From Scleromitrula shiraiana (lineage: Eukaryota; Ascomycota; Leotiomycetes; Helotiales; Sclerotiniaceae), in the NCBI GenBank assembly GCA_028455995.1, contig JABELC010000003.1, positions 3,286,001-3,350,000 of the forward strand: 64,000 nt of DNA, given 5' to 3'. Below are positions 1 through 11,084 of the stretch, piece after piece. Numbering within the stretch: the first letter of the stretch is position 1; every line of letters begins with the position of its first letter. A program made the position numbers and the translations under genes. The notes under the pieces are model-generated. The model ran no database searches, was not told the DNA's origin, and saw nothing but the letters and a program-made list of their open reading frames with translations.

Positions 1-52
1 AAAACGCCAACCAGTCCCGCTTCAGCCTCCATCATCATAGAATTACAACCCA

Positions 53-480
53 TCACGAGGGCTCCTTAAGACTATCCGTCGCTATGTTGGGATCAGCAAA
101 AGTTCAGTAATGAGTAGAGACGCCCATCATACCTTCCAAATGGAAAAGAACGTTAGATTGATAATTCTTAAACATCTGTGCTACCAACTCGACATTCATG
201 TTTTGAATGTTGATCTCCTGATAGTTTTGTGAGTCGGAAGCTCTCAGTAATATTTCAATTGTAGAGCCATACCTGGAGATTTTTGTTCAATAGCATGATT
301 GCCTCGTTCAGCTTCTCCTGATAGTAATTTAGTCATTGTCTCTTCTGTATATTTCGTCAAAGACCTTACCACATTGGTGATGATTCGTGAGAGTAACAAA
401 TTCTGTTGATGCTCGTGAGGACTTTCCTGTGAAACAGTTAGTTTTGATCTATCTAATTTGATCTGGCTCAGCTATACCAT
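53..480 (-). CDS. DAD4: DASH complex subunit Dad4
   Basis: Small kinetochore protein of the fungal DASH/Dam1 ring, which couples chromosomes to spindle microtubules. Reading the minus strand and removing four GT-AG introns gives exons 480-478, 426-370, 317-273, 217-133 and 81-53, 219 bases in all, or 72 residues, the same length as yeast Dad4. The product contains the family core EINIQNMNVELVAQMFKNYQ followed by a short tail ending in LKEPS. The first exon is only the ATG, which explains why no long open reading frame is visible. It diverges from the Ies6 gene across 271 bases, so the two probably share a promoter. The coding joins preserve frame and match the family throughout, so the model is well supported although each exon is short. 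Confidence 0.9.
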
Positions 481-751
481 GATTTCTTAATGCTTGATCT
501 GTACTCTATAATTGACTTTTTGGTTGTTGCATATGTTTTTCGATAGGGAGGTTGCCGACCTTCTTGCGCCAGATAACAAACCTCGTTTGATTGGTTGGAA
601 GCTCTAGATGTGATCAACGCAATTCAAACAAGGCTGGCATGAAACAACAACAACTTAACCATTAAATCATTCAAAGACCTTTCCGACTATAAAAATATTT
701 CGACGAGTTGAAAGAATTTGCGATCTACTCTGAAAGTTTTCAGTCCAGATA
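481..751. promoter_or_regulatory. Shared divergent promoter of DAD4 and IES6
   Basis: These 271 bases lie between the start codons of two divergently read genes, so promoters of both must lie here or in the short 5' leaders. The IES6 side is AT-rich near 680-720 (ATAAAAATATTTCG). No specific binding site is recognised. Confidence 0.5.
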
Positions 752-1324
752 ATGGCGCCACCAACTCCAGAAGCTGAAGCTCACCAAAGGCTCGTCGAAC
801 AACTCGATGTACACTACGTCCGAAAACCGTTCCGCAATCCACACTGGAAGCCCAATTCACGTCGCAACAAGAATATCAAGACAATTCTAGGTGATGCGGT
901 TCGGAAGGAAGCTTCTATTATGCCTACGCAAGATAATAGTGGTGTTGTAACACCTTTCTCTGATGATGCTACGACGTCCACAGATGGAGATGCGACACCA
1001 TCAGTTTCTATAAGCAATTCTACACTTCAACCAAACCTTGCACAAGCATCTAAGAACTTATCGAAGTTGGTATTGGAGAGGAACATGAGGACCAATGGAT
1101 TTTCCACTGCACCAAGTGCTACATATACAAATATCGAGTCGGCACCATCTCTAGCACATTCAAAGCATTACTGCGACATCACAGGGCTCTCGGCACCATA
1201 TACGGATCCCAAGACCCGACTACGATATCACAACAAAGAGGTATTTGCGGTTGTCAGGTCTTTGGGTCAAGGAGTGGCAGAACAATATCTTGAAGCAAGA
1301 GGCGCGCATACGGTATTAAAGTGA
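752..1324 (+). CDS. IES6: INO80 chromatin remodelling complex subunit Ies6
   Basis: Intronless gene for 190 residues. The C-terminal part, roughly residues 136-183, is a YL1-C domain with the signature YCDITGLSAPYTDPKTRLRY followed by HNKEVF. The N-terminal part carries the basic KPFRNPHWKPNSRRNKNIK block typical of Ies6. Known family role: Ies6 joins Arp5 in the INO80 complex and is needed for nucleosome sliding and H2A.Z exchange in the nucleus. The middle (residues 55-120) is Ser/Thr rich and probably disordered. YL1-C also occurs in the SWR1 subunit Vps72, but that protein is much longer and acidic, so Ies6 is the better call. Confidence 0.92.
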   Translation: MAPPTPEAEAHQRLVEQLDVHYVRKPFRNPHWKPNSRRNKNIKTILGDAVRKEASIMPTQDNSGVVTPFSDDATTSTDGDATPSVSISNSTLQPNLAQASKNLSKLVLERNMRTNGFSTAPSATYTNIESAPSLAHSKHYCDITGLSAPYTDPKTRLRYHNKEVFAVVRSLGQGVAEQYLEARGAHTVLK

Positions 1325-2185
1325 GAGATAATGGTTGTTTTCGTTGAACAATGGCTATTTAGAATCTGTTATCTGAAGGGGCAACACTACCAATCATCAT
1401 AAAAGACCAACACCGCATATCTGCATTGGCTACATGAGAGATCTATGTATACTAGTAAGGGGAAGAAGGAGCAAAGTCAAGGAACGATTTGAAATGCTTC
1501 GGGGAGGATATGTCCGACCGACAAAGTCAAGCCCATTCTACCCACCAACCATCTTTCAACGGTTGGTTCAGGAATACGCTCCGGCTTAATCGCGATCATG
1601 AAGATTTTCATATCTGCCTAGAGATGACGGGGTACCGAGAGCATATAGAGAATGAAACTCAGTCACCAGAACAAATGTTCTGATCGTCGCGGCAATAATA
1701 GTGTTTTCTTCCTTCATTCCGTGATTAAATATGTATTACCTTGCAGTGCATTATGCTCTTAAGTAAAGTCTCTGATGACTGAAACTGATATGCAATGATA
1801 AGACACTATACTTGATCTCTTAGAGTTTTCAAATGTATGAAAAGAGAAGAACCTTTTGGTTTGTCAGACAACCAACACGATTGAAAACTCAAGAGATCAA
1901 GTATAGTGTGTGAATTTTTTTTAACATAAGAACTTCGAGAAGCTCAGACAAAATTTAAAGCCCAAGAAGTGCCCCCACATAACGCTAGATTTGAAGCTTG
2001 TTGAAGCACGGACGCGCCTAAGCCGCGTTTCTTTCAGAAGTACAGTCCAACGTGGAAAGAAAGGACAAGTCTCTTCTTACTTTTGCTATTCATCTATTCA
2101 ATAAAAAAAAAGTTTCATATTAGATCATATTAGATCTCTAATATCCACCACATATATTCGTCCCTGAGGTAGCGACGAAGTCGAA
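1325..2185. other. Intergenic region with an imperfect inverted repeat
   Basis: No recognisable gene lies between IES6 and GOT1. The only open stretch, about 64 codons near 1489-1683, resembles nothing known. The main structure is an inverted repeat at 1803-1909, listed separately. A short direct duplication ATATTAGATC occurs near 2120-2135. Confidence 0.5.
1803..1909. repeat. 29/30-bp near-perfect inverted repeat (hairpin)
   Basis: The left arm at 1803-1832 and the right arm at 1881-1909 are reverse complements over 29 positions, with one extra base in the left arm (TTAGAG against TTGAG). The spacer is 48 bases. Transcribed from either strand it would form a long hairpin. It could be a small-RNA precursor, a small MITE-like remnant, or the terminator of IES6. 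Confidence 0.7.
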
Positions 2186-2905
2186 ATGCCTACAATGTGG
2201 TTGTCAGATTCCCAAAGTGAGTGCTACTTGCTCCCAACACACAATTTATCTTGAACCACTTTGCGCCGAACTAAATCGGTTCCTTTTAAAATAGATGCGC
2301 CATTTCAAGGAGTATGTGCTGATAGATATGTCGTATAGAAATTGGAGTGGCTTTCTGTTCAGGTGGTAGGTACAATTCTACGTTTGATGCTCCGGCGCAT
2401 GTAGCAGGACTAATAGGGATTTGAAAGGCGGGTTCTTTCTGATAGGAGGGGTACTCATGTTCTTCGATAGAGCTATGTAGGTCACGGATTACTTGAGGTA
2501 TCAATTGGCATAATGTTGATAATATATATATAGGCTCGCAATGGGAAATGTGCGTACTTCTAACAGCCCGAGAACTATCACCCCAGCTTACGATTTATGC
2601 TACTACAGATCCTATTCCTGATCGGCTTAACCATTATAATCGGACCTCAAAAGACGATGTTATTCTTTGCACGAAGACAGAAACTCAAGGGAACGGGAGC
2701 TTTCTTTGGAGGACTCGCCCTTATCCTGATGAGGTGGCCGTTGACTGGATTCTTGGTAGAACTTTATGGGATATTCATCTTATTCGGCGATTTCTTGGGG
2801 ACAATAGCAGGCTTTGCAAGAAATATACCCATTATTGGTCCGTGGATTGGAGCAATGGTTGATAGAAGTGGAGTTGCAATGAGGGGTGCAGAATTGCCGG
2901 TCTGA
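2186..2905 (+). CDS. GOT1: Golgi transport protein Got1
   Basis: Five exons joined by GT-AG introns: 2186-2216, 2339-2365, 2428-2476, 2534-2549 and 2609-2905, giving 139 residues (yeast Got1 has 138). The start MPTMWLSDSQK and the core ILFLIGLTIIIGPQKT are characteristic of the Got1/Sft2 family, which has four membrane segments and acts in ER-Golgi and intra-Golgi vesicle fusion. The terminal exon encodes most of the protein; the fourth exon has only 16 bases (LAMGN region). An in-frame second ATG three codons after the first (MWLSDSQ) matches the yeast start and could also be used. The gene converges on YKT6, another Golgi traffic gene. Confidence 0.92.
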
Positions 2906-3337
2906 AGAGGAAACCCAAGGATATTACGAACACTTATAATGGCTACGATAGGAGGACTTGCACGAGATTATGATACCAGATGAAATGAATTGTACCGGAT
3001 TTCGATCTCCTTTGAGGTTCAGATTGTATATAAATGAGCGGCCTTCACAGTGGCTAGGGTTTGGACTTCTAAAATTATAGACTAGATGGCACTTGGTGAA
3101 GTAGAGGGAGCATATGCTCCTTTCCAATTGCCAATGTATAATGAAGAAATATTCAAGACGGAAAGATACTCCTTTGTACCACTCAAAAAATTAGATACCT
3201 TCCCAATCCGTTTATGAATAATGATTCTTGCAGATCTTGTCCTCGAACTGCAATGTATAACCTCCGATCAAAAAACTGCCTGCGGGAATGCTATCAAAAA
3301 AGACAGGAACGCCAAAGCCAACCAAACAAATCCTCAT
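2906..3337. other. Intergenic space between convergent GOT1 and YKT6
   Basis: This stretch holds the 3' ends and terminators of two convergent genes. A 67-codon open stretch on the minus strand resembles no known protein and I do not call it. Confidence 0.5.
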
Positions 3338-4157
3338 TTACATAACCACACAGCAGGAGTTCTGTCTCTTTGCTTGTGCTATCAATCAATTAGTAAAGTG
3401 TGTCTGACATCACCTATTAAAATTGAAGGGCTCACTGTAAAACATCTTGCTCTGTGCACTCAAGCCATCACTCTTAGCCACCAATTCATCAATCTTCTCT
3501 CCTCTCTGCAAAACACTCTCGATGGTCTTGTGCAACACAATCTTTGTCTCGTCCAATTCCTTTTGGATCTTCATGATGCTATCTGCCTGTTGTGGATCTT
3601 GATATTTGACAATATAATCGTTTAACTCTGGGTATGGAAGAGTCGGGTTGGAATCGGCCCATTCGGATCGGGGATGTGCGTTGAGGAACTCATCAACAAC
3701 TTTGGAAAGCAGTTGATGCGCCACGAGCGCTGGATATTCGTGATCTGAGATTATTATGCCGCAGACTCCTTCTGTGCGACCGTAGGCGTGAAATGTGTTG
3801 GCTATTCGGTATATCCGTTAGAAATAGGAAATATGACTGGGGGATGAAAGGCCAATTTACAATCTTGTTCAATATCTTGTCTTTGGCCTGGTTTCGTTCG
3901 TTCGGCAACAGTCTTACTGAATACTGTCATGAATTCGCCAATACTATATATTTCAATTATCAGCGACCTGATCAAATAAATACCACAATACAAATCGTAC
4001 TTTCCTCTCGTGAATCGACTAAATGAACTCAACTCCTTTACGGAGCATAGCTCGTGGGCGGGCGTCTCAGAGTTCTTGATTATCTGATAGCGGTCAGCTT
4101 AATGACATCTGGGCACTTTTCAACTTTAGAACATACTCCGATGTAATGCAACTTCAT
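3338..4157 (-). CDS. YKT6: R-SNARE / longin protein Ykt6
   Basis: Exons on the minus strand are 4157-4137, 4083-4001, 3943-3861, 3801-3436 and 3378-3338, 594 bases or 197 residues, the usual Ykt6 length. The N-terminal longin domain (about residues 1-125) begins MKLHYIG and includes FSRFTRGN followed by GEFMTVFSKTVAERTKPGQR. The SNARE motif (about 136-192) contains QKELDETKIVLHKTIESVLQ with its central Arg in RGEKIDELVAKSD. The end is CCVVM, a double-cysteine CAAX-type signal for palmitoylation and prenylation, encoded by the last short exon. Ykt6 works in ER-Golgi, endosomal, vacuolar and autophagosomal fusion. It diverges from SLH1 over 303 bases. Confidence 0.95.
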
Positions 4158-4460
4158 TTTTGCGGTTGTAGAAGGCTTCTGTAAGTTATGGGAGTTTTAT
4201 GACGGCGAATATGGGGTGGGCTCAAGAAGTTGTAGGATGGTGGCTTTGTTCTTGTGTTTGAAACTAATCACCAGTTGACCACTGGTGTATGTATGTGGGT
4301 GGTTACCTCACCCAAGGAGGAACAATGGGCGGATTTTCTATTCACCGTGAACCCGCCCCACTACTCCCGTAGAGTCATGGTCATATATGATTTGTACTTG
4401 ATATCTAAATTTCTATCTATCTAGTAACTTTGCAAGATTTGATATTGAGTAGTAAATATT
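4158..4460. promoter_or_regulatory. Divergent promoter region of YKT6 and SLH1
   Basis: These 303 bases separate two divergent start codons. A palindromic ACCAGTTGACCACTGGT lies at about 4270-4286, and CCACTACTCCCGTAG lies near 4358. No named transcription factor site can be assigned with confidence. Confidence 0.4.
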
Positions 4461-7400
4461 ATGTCTCCTGCAACTTTGGATTTGGCTGAAGCAGAATGGC
4501 AAGCTCAACTTGCTGCCATGAAAAGTGCTTTGGCGGAGTTGAAATTGCCTCCCACATTTACACCTTATGATATCGACATTAACTTTGACGACGACGACGA
4601 ATTTACTTCTGGGAATAGTGGGGACGATGTTTGGGATTTCATCAGTGAAGATGACGACGATTCTTCTGGCAGTGATTTCAATGATGAATTTCCTCATCAT
4701 TCGGATACCACTGGTGCTGGAAGTTATGGGTCTCAATGGTTGCAGAGTAAATGTATGGAAATTGCTCAGAGAAAACAGGGACTGTCGGGAAATGATCTCC
4801 AAGAGCAGCTTCTGGCGATCTTGGCCTCGGATAGTGGCGAGGAAGAACTCCAGTCCACTTTGACCGATATGATTGGCTTTGATGACTTGGATTTTGTCAT
4901 TGAAATTATATCACACCGGAAAGACATTACTGCTCTTAGACCGGCGGCTGGAACTAGGGATGATGGGATATTTACTGGAAAGCTACAGACTAGAAAGCAG
5001 CGTGAAGAGGCCTTAAGACAGAGAGACTATGAGCATAAAAATGCTGCATTGGGACCAAGTCTTAATAGAGACGAGGAAAAGTACCCACATGTGTATAAGT
5101 CACATCATGCTGGTAATATACTCGATCCTAGAGGAAAGAAGTACGTTTTGCCAATGGGTAGTGAAAGGACCGAACACGAAGTACGTTTAATTACCATGAC
5201 AACTGATATCACATTTTGCCATGGGTCAATCTAACATCATGCAGAGATACTCAGAATATACCGTTCCAGCTGGCAAGGTAGGCACACTTGGAGCAGGTCG
5301 GAGACTTGTTGACATCTCAGAAATGGATGGCCTTTGTAGAGAGACATTTAAAGGTTACAAGACTTTGAATCGCATGCAGAGTTTGGTATATCCTGTTGCA
5401 TACAAGACAAGCGAGAACATGCTCATTTGTGCCCCTACTGGTGCTGTAAGTAATTCATTTATTCTCAAACGAAATTGGTCATCTATCGAAAAGTGCTCTA
5501 ACATTATTGTAGGGTAAAACTGACGCAGCAATGCTCACAATCCTCCATGCCATTGGAGAAAATGTTACGCCTCATCCTGCCGAGAACCCCGAATCTTCCG
5601 AATTTGTGGTCAACACAGAAGACTTCAAAATCGTTTATGTTGCCCCAATGAAGGCCTTGGCAGCGGAAATCACACAAAAGCTAGGAAGCAGACTAGCATG
5701 GCTGGGTATTCAAGCTCGTGAATTTACTGGAGATATGCATCTCACGAAAAAGGAGATTCTTCAAACCCAAATAATTGTCACTACCCCTGAAAAATGGGAT
5801 GTGGTGACTCGTAAGGGGACTGGTGATACAGAATTGGTTCAAAAGGTTCGACTACTGATTATTGACGAAGTTCATATGCTTCATGACGACAGAGGTTCTG
5901 TTCTTGAATCCTTGGTTGCACGTACCGAGCGTCAAGTTGAAAGCACTCAATCTCTCATTCGAATTGTTGGATTGTCCGCGACCCTTCCTAATTATATTGA
6001 CGTCGCAGACTTTCTCAAAGTCAATCGCTATGCAGGTCTATTCTACTTTGATTCTAGCTTTAGGCCTGTTCCTTTGGAGCAACACTTCATTGGTGTTAAA
6101 GGCAAGGCTGGGACTAAACAATCCCGTGATAACATTGATACAACGGCATTTGAGAAGGTTCGAGATATGTTAGAACAAGATCATCAGGTCATGGTCTTTG
6201 TTCATTCTAGGAAAGATACCTTCAATACCGCGAAAATGTTGTACGAGAAGGCTATCGAACAGGTTTGTGTAGATCTATTTGATCCTATGCATCATCCCCA
6301 ATATGAACAAGCTGTCAAGGATATGAAAAGCTCGCGAGGGCGCGAGCTACGAGAATTACTGCCCAAGGGAATAGGAATTCATCATGCAGGTATGGCTCGT
6401 TCTGACAGAAACATGATGGAAAAATTGTTTGGAAATGGTGTTCTGAAGGTCCTTTGCTGTACTGCTACACTGGCGTGGGGTGTTAACTTGCCTGCCGCTG
6501 CTGTAGTCATCAAGGGTACACAGGTTTACAGTGCCCAGGATGGTAAATTTATTGATCTAGGAATCTTGGATGTTTTGCAGATCTTCGGTCGTGCTGGTAG
6601 ACCTCAATTTCAGGATACTGGTATTGGCATGATCTGTACAACAGCTGATAAGCTTGACCATTACCTCCAAGCTGTCACATCTCAAGTCCCTATCGAGTCA
6701 AGATTTTCGAAGCATCTTGTAGACAACCTGAATGCCGAAATTGGACTGGGAACTGTTACTTCTATTCCTGAAGCAGTAGCCTGGCTTGGATACTCTTATT
6801 TGTTTGTTCGAATGAAAAGAGATCCATTGACGTACGGCATTGATTGGGCTGAAGCTCGAGATGACCCTAATCTTGTTCAACGCCGCCGACAATTGGTCAT
6901 TCAGGCAGCTAAAACACTCCAGCAAAACCAAATGATTATCTTTAACGAAACAACTGAGGAGTTGAGAAGTAAAGACGTCGGTCGTATTGCTAGTCAATTT
7001 TATATCCTGCACACCAGTATTCAAATTTTCAACACTATGGTAAGCCTTGGTCCATCGACAAATATCTATGTATACTAATCTCGTGTAACATTAGATGAAA
7101 CCTCAAGCATCTGAAGCTGACGTATTGACAATGATTGCTGAGAGTGGAGAATTCGACAACATACAATCCAGAGACAATGAAGCAAAAGAACTTAGTGGCC
7201 TACAAGCCAATGACTTTGTTCCCTGTCAAGTCGCGGGTGGTATTGATACACCACAGGCTAAAACCAATATTCTCCTGCAATCTTATATATCTCGGGCACA
7301 GCTCGAGGATTTTGCTCTTGCTAATGACTCCAATTATGTTGCTCAACAAGCTGCCAGAATATGTCGTGCTCTATTCATGATCGCGCTCAATCGTCGTTGG

Positions 7401-10400
7401 GGTCATCAATGTCTTGTGTTGCTCTCTTTGTGTAAGTCTATCGAAAAGAGGATATGGGCATTCCAACATCCTCTTCATCAATTCGAATTAGCCAAGCCAG
7501 TTTTGAACCAGCTCGACGCCAAGGATAACATATCCATTGAAACTTTAAAAGAGATGGACGCAGCTGAGATTGGTGCCATGGTACATAACCATGCTGCGGG
7601 CAAGACAATCTCCAAAATCCTTGACAACTTCCCTACTTTAAGTGTAGAGGCTGAAATTGCACCTCTCAATCGGGATGTTCTTAGAATTCGACTTTACTTG
7701 ACACCCGAGTTTAAATGGAACGATAGACACAACGGTACTTCTGAGAGTTATTGGATTTGGGTCGAGAATTCCGAAACATCCGAGATCTACCATCACGAAT
7801 TCTTTATTCTTAACCGAAAGAAGTTGTATGATGACCATGAGCTGAACTTTACCATTCCTCTTTCAGATCCGCTACCTACTCAGATCTACGTGAGAGCAGT
7901 TTCAGATCGATGGCTCGGTGCAGAAACCGTTTACCCAATTTCATTCCAACATCTGATTAGACCAGATACAGAGAGTGTGTATACGGATCTCCTTAATCTC
8001 CAACCACTACCTATTACAGCCCTCAAGAACCCTGCTTTGGAAGAAATTTACGGCAAACGATTCCAATATTTCAATCCGATGCAGACTCAGATTTTCCATA
8101 CGCTATATCATACACCGGCAAATGTTCTTCTCGGGTCACCAACAGGTTCTGGAAAGACCATTGCTTGTGAGCTGGCCATGTGGTGGGCATTCCGTGAGAA
8201 GCCTGGCTCAAAGGTTGTTTATATTGCTCCGATGAAAGCCCTTGTACGCGAGAGGGTCAAGGATTGGGGTGCTAGGTTAACTCGACAAATGGGATTGAAG
8301 TTGGTTGAATTAACTGGTGACAATACACCCGATACGAGAACTATCAGAGATGCTGATATCATCATCACTACCCCTGAGAAGTGGGATGGTATCAGTCGTT
8401 CATGGACAACGAGAGGCTACGTGAGACAGGTCAGTCTGGTTATCATCGATGAAATCCATTTGCTTGGAGGTGATCGTGGTCCAATTCTAGAAATTATCGT
8501 TTCCAGAATGAATTATATCGCTGCCGAGACCAAGAACTCTGTTAGACTTATGGGAATGTCGACAGCATGTGCTAATGCTTTGGATCTTGGAAACTGGCTT
8601 GGTGTCAAGGAGGGACTCTTCAATTTCCGACATTCTGTCAGACCTGTTCCTTTGGAAATCTTTATTGATGGATTTCCAGAGGTCCGCGGATTTTGTCCTT
8701 TGATGCAGTCTATGAACAGACCTACATTTTTGGCCATCAAAACCCATAGTCCAGATAAACCAGTAATTGTCTTCGTCGCGTCTCGAAGACAAACACGTTT
8801 AACGGCCAAGGACTTGATCAACTTCTGTGGTATGGAAGATAATCCTCGTCGATTCGTCAAGATGTCAGAAGAAGATCTTCAACTTAACCTTTCTCGAGTC
8901 AAGGATGATGCTTTGAAAGAGGCATTAAGTTTTGGTATCGGTCTCCATCATGCTGGTCTTGTTGAGTCTGATCGTTCGTTGGCTGAGGAATTGTTCGCAA
9001 ACAATAAAATTCAGATACTGGTTGCAACATCTACTTTGGCTTGGGGTGTCAATCTTCCAGCACATTTGGTCGTTGTTAAGGGTACCCAATTCTTCGATGC
9101 TAAGATTGAAGGATATAAAGATATGGATTTGACAGATGTTCTACAAATGTTGGGTCGTGCTGGACGTCCCCAATTCGATACTTCTGGGATTGCTCGTATT
9201 TTCACGCAGGATTCGAAGAAAGCGTTCTACAAACATTTCTTGCATACAGGTTTTCCGGTAGAATCATCTCTCCACAACGTGTTAGACAACCATCTTGGTG
9301 CCGAAGTGTCTGCTGAAACTATCACCACCAAGCAAGATGCTCTAGACTACCTGACCTGGACATTCTTCTTCCGTCGTCTTCACAAGAACCCATCTTATTA
9401 TGGTCTTGAGATTTCAGCTGAAGAGCATAATACTATTGCTGCACAGCAAATGGCCAATGACTACATGATATCTATGGTAGACAAGTCTCTCGGTGAATTA
9501 GCAGAATCCAAATGTCTAGAGATCTACCCCAATGGAAATGTAGACTCAACACCACTCGGTAAAATCATGAGTTACTACTATCTCTCCCACAAAACTATCC
9601 GTCATCTTGTCAATCATGCTAAACCGACTGCGACATTCAAGGACGTTTTATCATGGATGTCCTCAGCAACCGAATACGACGAACTACCCGTCCGTCACAA
9701 TGAAGATCTCATCAACGCCGAACTATCTCGTAATCTTCCCCTTTCCGCCTCATCCTTCGATAACCTCCCCATGTGGGATCCCCACGTAAAAGCTTTCCTG
9801 CTCTTACAAGCCCATATGTCCCGCATCGACCTCCCCATCACCGACTACGTCGGAGATCAAACTTCCGTTCTCGACCAAGCCATTCGTATCATACAAGCCA
9901 GTATCGATGTCCTCACCGAAATGGGCTATCTTTCTTCCGTCATGCAAATGATCACGCTACTCCAGTGTATCAAATCTGCTCGTTGGCCTACCGATCACGC
10001 TCTCTCGATCTTCCCCAACATCCCGCCTGATTTTACTTCCGGCAATCACGTCCCAGCTACTTTACAAGATTTCGTGGCACTTAATCAAGGCTCCTACAAT
10101 CAAATCAAGAAATCCCTCTCTATACCCAATCATTCGCAAGCCAAATTCGACAAAGCGACAAATATGATACCGAGTCTTAAAATCGATGTCAAGAATGTCA
10201 CGGCGTTACAGCTGACCGTTTCTATCCAGAGACTAAATCCTCTAAGCGATAGAGATGCAAAGATGTATGCCCCGAGGTTTCCGAAAAGTCAAAATGAGGG
10301 GTGGTTTGTGATTTTGTGTAGGGCGGGCAGAGATGAAATTTTGGGAATTAAAAGGGTGGGGTGGAATGCGCAGCAGCAACAACAGCAACAACAGAATGCT

Positions 10401-10655
10401 CCTGGTAGTGCTGGAGATAAAGGAAAGGGAGTGCCGATTGGAGTGGGTAGTAAACCGAATGCTAGGACTGTGATGAAATTCCCGGGGGTGGGCGAGGGAG
10501 ATGAGGGGAGTGTGGAGGATGGGAGGAGGTTTGATGTGTGGGTTGTTAGTGATGGGTATAGGGGGCTGGTGTGGAAGGTGGAGGGGGTGGATGTTCCGGA
10601 TGTTATGAGGGTTGTTGATGAGGGGAAGGATAAGAAGGGGGGAGTGGGTAGTTAG
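4461..10655 (+). CDS. SLH1: Ski2-like dual-cassette RNA helicase Slh1 (ASCC3 homologue)
   Basis: Four exons, 4461-5180, 5245-5445, 5513-7039 and 7095-10655, encode 2002 residues. There are two helicase cassettes, each followed by a Sec63-type unit. Cassette 1 has Walker A APTGAGKT (residues 303-310, split by intron 2) and box DEVH (425-428). Cassette 2 has GSPTGSGKT (1163-1171) and DEIH (1268-1271), both apparently intact. The second cassette (IAPMKALVRERVKDW) resembles Slh1/ASCC3 rather than the spliceosomal Brr2. Known role: Slh1/Rqt2 belongs to the RQT complex, which splits collided ribosomes in quality control. The N-terminus is acidic. The C-terminus has an eight-Gln run near 10370-10395 and a Gly/Lys/Asp-rich end, both probably disordered. 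The choice against Brr2 rests on motif similarity. Confidence 0.9.
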
Positions 10656-11084
10656 TTGGTTGCTGGGTTGATGGGGAAATGAAATGGGTTGCTAGGTATA
10701 TATAGATAGATAGATATAGATATAAGGTGCCTACTCTAGGCATGTAGAATTATCAATTCATGTACCAAAACAGTATCATATAGAAGAAAAAAAATTAATT
10801 GTAAATTGATTAAAGGTATTACAATATCCGTCCATCCATACAACAGCCAAAATCTGTCTAACGCTACATCCGCGCATATCGATTGAACCCAACAAATAAA
10901 TACCCCGAGTAATCCCAAACAAACCCCCATGACTAAAAGGTAGCTAGCGCAATAAATGCCATCCACCCATAGAAAAATCAAAAATAAAAGAATATCGTAG
11001 ATCATTTCATTGCTCATCAATATCCATCCATCCATCCATCCATCCATCCATCCATCCATATCATCATATCAAATCAACCCCATC
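10656..11084. other. Intergenic space with tetranucleotide repeats
   Basis: This lies between the convergent 3' ends of SLH1 and the aquaporin gene. It holds short GATA-type runs near 10700-10720 and an (ATCC)n tract at 11022-11059. No gene is visible. Confidence 0.5.
11022..11059. repeat. (ATCC)n microsatellite
   Basis: About nine uninterrupted copies of a four-base unit lie just beyond the aquaporin stop codon, probably in its 3' untranslated region. Confidence 0.9.

Noticed and set aside
4461..10655. Identification of the large helicase as spliceosomal Brr2
   Set aside because: The second cassette keeps GSPTGSGKT, KALVRERV and DEIH as in Slh1/ASCC3, whereas Brr2 has a degenerate second cassette and a different N-terminal region.
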